Positions 7,307 to 8,024 of a stretch of 8,024 bases of DNA are shown piece by piece. The DNA is taken from NCBI GenBank assembly GCA_023401045.1, contig JAEXEM010000206.1:1-8024 (forward strand), given 5' to 3'. Source of the DNA: Actinomycetes bacterium. GTDB taxonomy: Bacteria; Actinomycetota; Actinomycetes; Actinomycetales; Cellulomonadaceae. The notes under the pieces are model-generated. The model was not told where the DNA came from. It did no database searches and saw only the letters and a list, made by a program, of their open reading frames with translations. Each line of letters starts with the position of its first letter. The stretch's first letter is position 1. Made by a program: the position numbers and the translations under genes.

Positions 7307-7861
7307 TCACTCGCGCCGGAGCGCGAACACGTACGGCTGCTCCTGCCACCGCAGGTCCATGACGCCGAGCACCGTGCGCTCGTCGACCCGGCGGAACGCG
7401 TCGACGACCGGAAGGTCGTCGTAGACCATCGCCGCGGACACGACGCCCCGGTGCTCGACCGTCCGCAGGCGCGCCGCGGGCCGTGACGTGACGAGCAGCG
7501 GTCGCACGAGCGGGAACGCCCGCGCGACGAAGCCCGGCGGCACGAGGGGCGCGAGCCGCAGCAGCGGGCGCAGCGGCAGCCGCCCCGGTGCCACGGCGAC
7601 GAGCCGTCCCTCCGGCCCGCGGAAGACGAGCGGGTGGACCTCCTCGGTGCTCACCATGCGCTTGCCGTACCAGCCGGCCGCCTCGAGCCTGCCGTCGAGC
7701 GGGTGCCCCGTCGGGATCCCGCTCCCCCGCCACCGCCCGAGCAGGTCGGCGACGTCGAGCGGCGGCAGGGCGTCGAACAGCTCGAGCGCGACGTCCGGCG
7801 TCGTCCCGGCCGCGAGCGCGGCGAGCCGGCGCCGGGCGTCCTCGGCGGGCAACGCGTCCAT
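7307..7861 (-). CDS. GXWXG / DUF4334 domain protein
   Basis: A 184-residue protein of normal length for the family. The N-terminal GXWXG domain is seen as LFDALPPLDVADLLGRWRGSG with the naming motif at 42-46 (G-R-W-R-G), followed by GWYGKRMVSTEEVHPLVF. The C-terminal half (about 120-180) fits DUF4334: RTVEHRGVVSAAMVYDDLPVVDAFRRVDE and VLGVMD, ending in a conserved-looking aromatic strand PYVFALRRE. Neither domain has a firmly assigned biochemical role; the fold is thought to bind small hydrophobic ligands, and no catalytic residue can be pointed out here. The ATG at 7861 was chosen over the adjacent GTG at 7864 because GAGGAGG directly precedes the GTG and leaves a workable gap only to the ATG. 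It converges on rox with 9 bp between stops, leaving no room for a separate terminator. Confidence 0.82.
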   Translation of the reverse strand: MDALPAEDARRRLAALAAGTTPDVALELFDALPPLDVADLLGRWRGSGIPTGHPLDGRLEAAGWYGKRMVSTEEVHPLVFRGPEGRLVAVAPGRLPLRPLLRLAPLVPPGFVARAFPLVRPLLVTSRPAARLRTVEHRGVVSAAMVYDDLPVVDAFRRVDERTVLGVMDLRWQEQPYVFALRRE

Positions 7862-7912
7862 CACCCTCCTCGGCGCGGTCGACGGGGCGACCGTACGCCA
7901 CCCGCCCTCACG

Positions 7913-8024
7913 TCACGCGTCGTCCTCCGCACCGCCACGTCCGCGCCGACGGGCGACCGCGGTGGCCACCGCCCCGAGCGCGAGCAGCCCGAGCACCCCG
8001 AGGAACGCCTGCTCGGCGCCCGCG
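7913..8024 (-). CDS. C-terminus of a membrane protein, cut by right edge
   Basis: Reading the minus strand from the right edge gives 36 residues: an AGAEQ lead-in, one strongly hydrophobic helix (AFLGVLGLLALGAVATAVA) and a positively charged tail with ARRRGRG ending in EDDA and TGA at 7915-7913. Third positions are nearly all G or C, as expected for a real gene here. A last transmembrane helix followed by an arginine cluster is what the end of an MFS-type exporter or another polytopic protein looks like, but one helix cannot name the family. It is 51 bp upstream of the GXWXG gene on the same strand, so the two may be co-transcribed. Confidence 0.6.
   Translation of the reverse strand, partial: AGAEQAFLGVLGLLALGAVATAVARRRGRGGAEDDA

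Overview
The window is very GC-rich DNA with almost only G or C at third codon positions, and its gene families are typical of Actinobacteria (a Cellulomonas-like or related actinomycete is my inference; no rRNA or other species marker is present). It holds eight protein-coding features. Two of them are cut by the window edges, and I see no RNA gene, transposase or CRISPR array.

Layout. (1) 3-563 (+): C-terminal end of a thiamine-diphosphate enzyme of the pyruvate oxidase / acetolactate synthase family. (2) 578-1000 (-): small NTF2/SnoaL-fold protein, convergent with it. (3) 1226-1897 (-): HD-domain protein resembling cyanamide hydratases. (4) 2026-2057: a perfect AT-rich palindrome, immediately upstream of (5) 2077-3264 (+): a full-length Fic protein with a C-terminal winged-helix domain. 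(6) 3338-4729 (-) and (7) 4744-5580 (-): a two-gene operon, with a membrane-anchored NERD protein first and a PD-(D/E)XK nuclease-like protein second. (8) 5581-5878: a regulatory region with a palindrome that I identify as a rifamycin-associated element (RAE). (9) 5879-7297 (+): a rifampicin monooxygenase (Rox)-like flavoprotein. (10) 7307-7861 (-): a GXWXG/DUF4334 protein. (11) 7913-8024 (-): C-terminus of a membrane protein running off the right edge.

How the genes may work together. The outer genes look like ordinary metabolic or accessory genes in the host's own base composition. The middle block (about 2026-5750) is accessory: Fic, NERD and PD-(D/E)XK proteins are all families seen in defence, toxin or stress loci, and the two minus-strand genes are visibly less GC-rich than the flanks. 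The Fic gene carries its own inhibitory helix and a DNA-binding tail, and the palindrome over its probable promoter fits autoregulation.

The most interesting regulatory point is the RAE between the NERD operon and rox. It supports the Rox identification and rifamycin induction of rox. Because the element is nearly palindromic, it also supplies a TTGCGG -35-like hexamer on the minus strand, 17 bp from a CATAGT -10-like hexamer. The nuclease-like operon could therefore be driven divergently from the same site; this is a hypothesis, not an observation.
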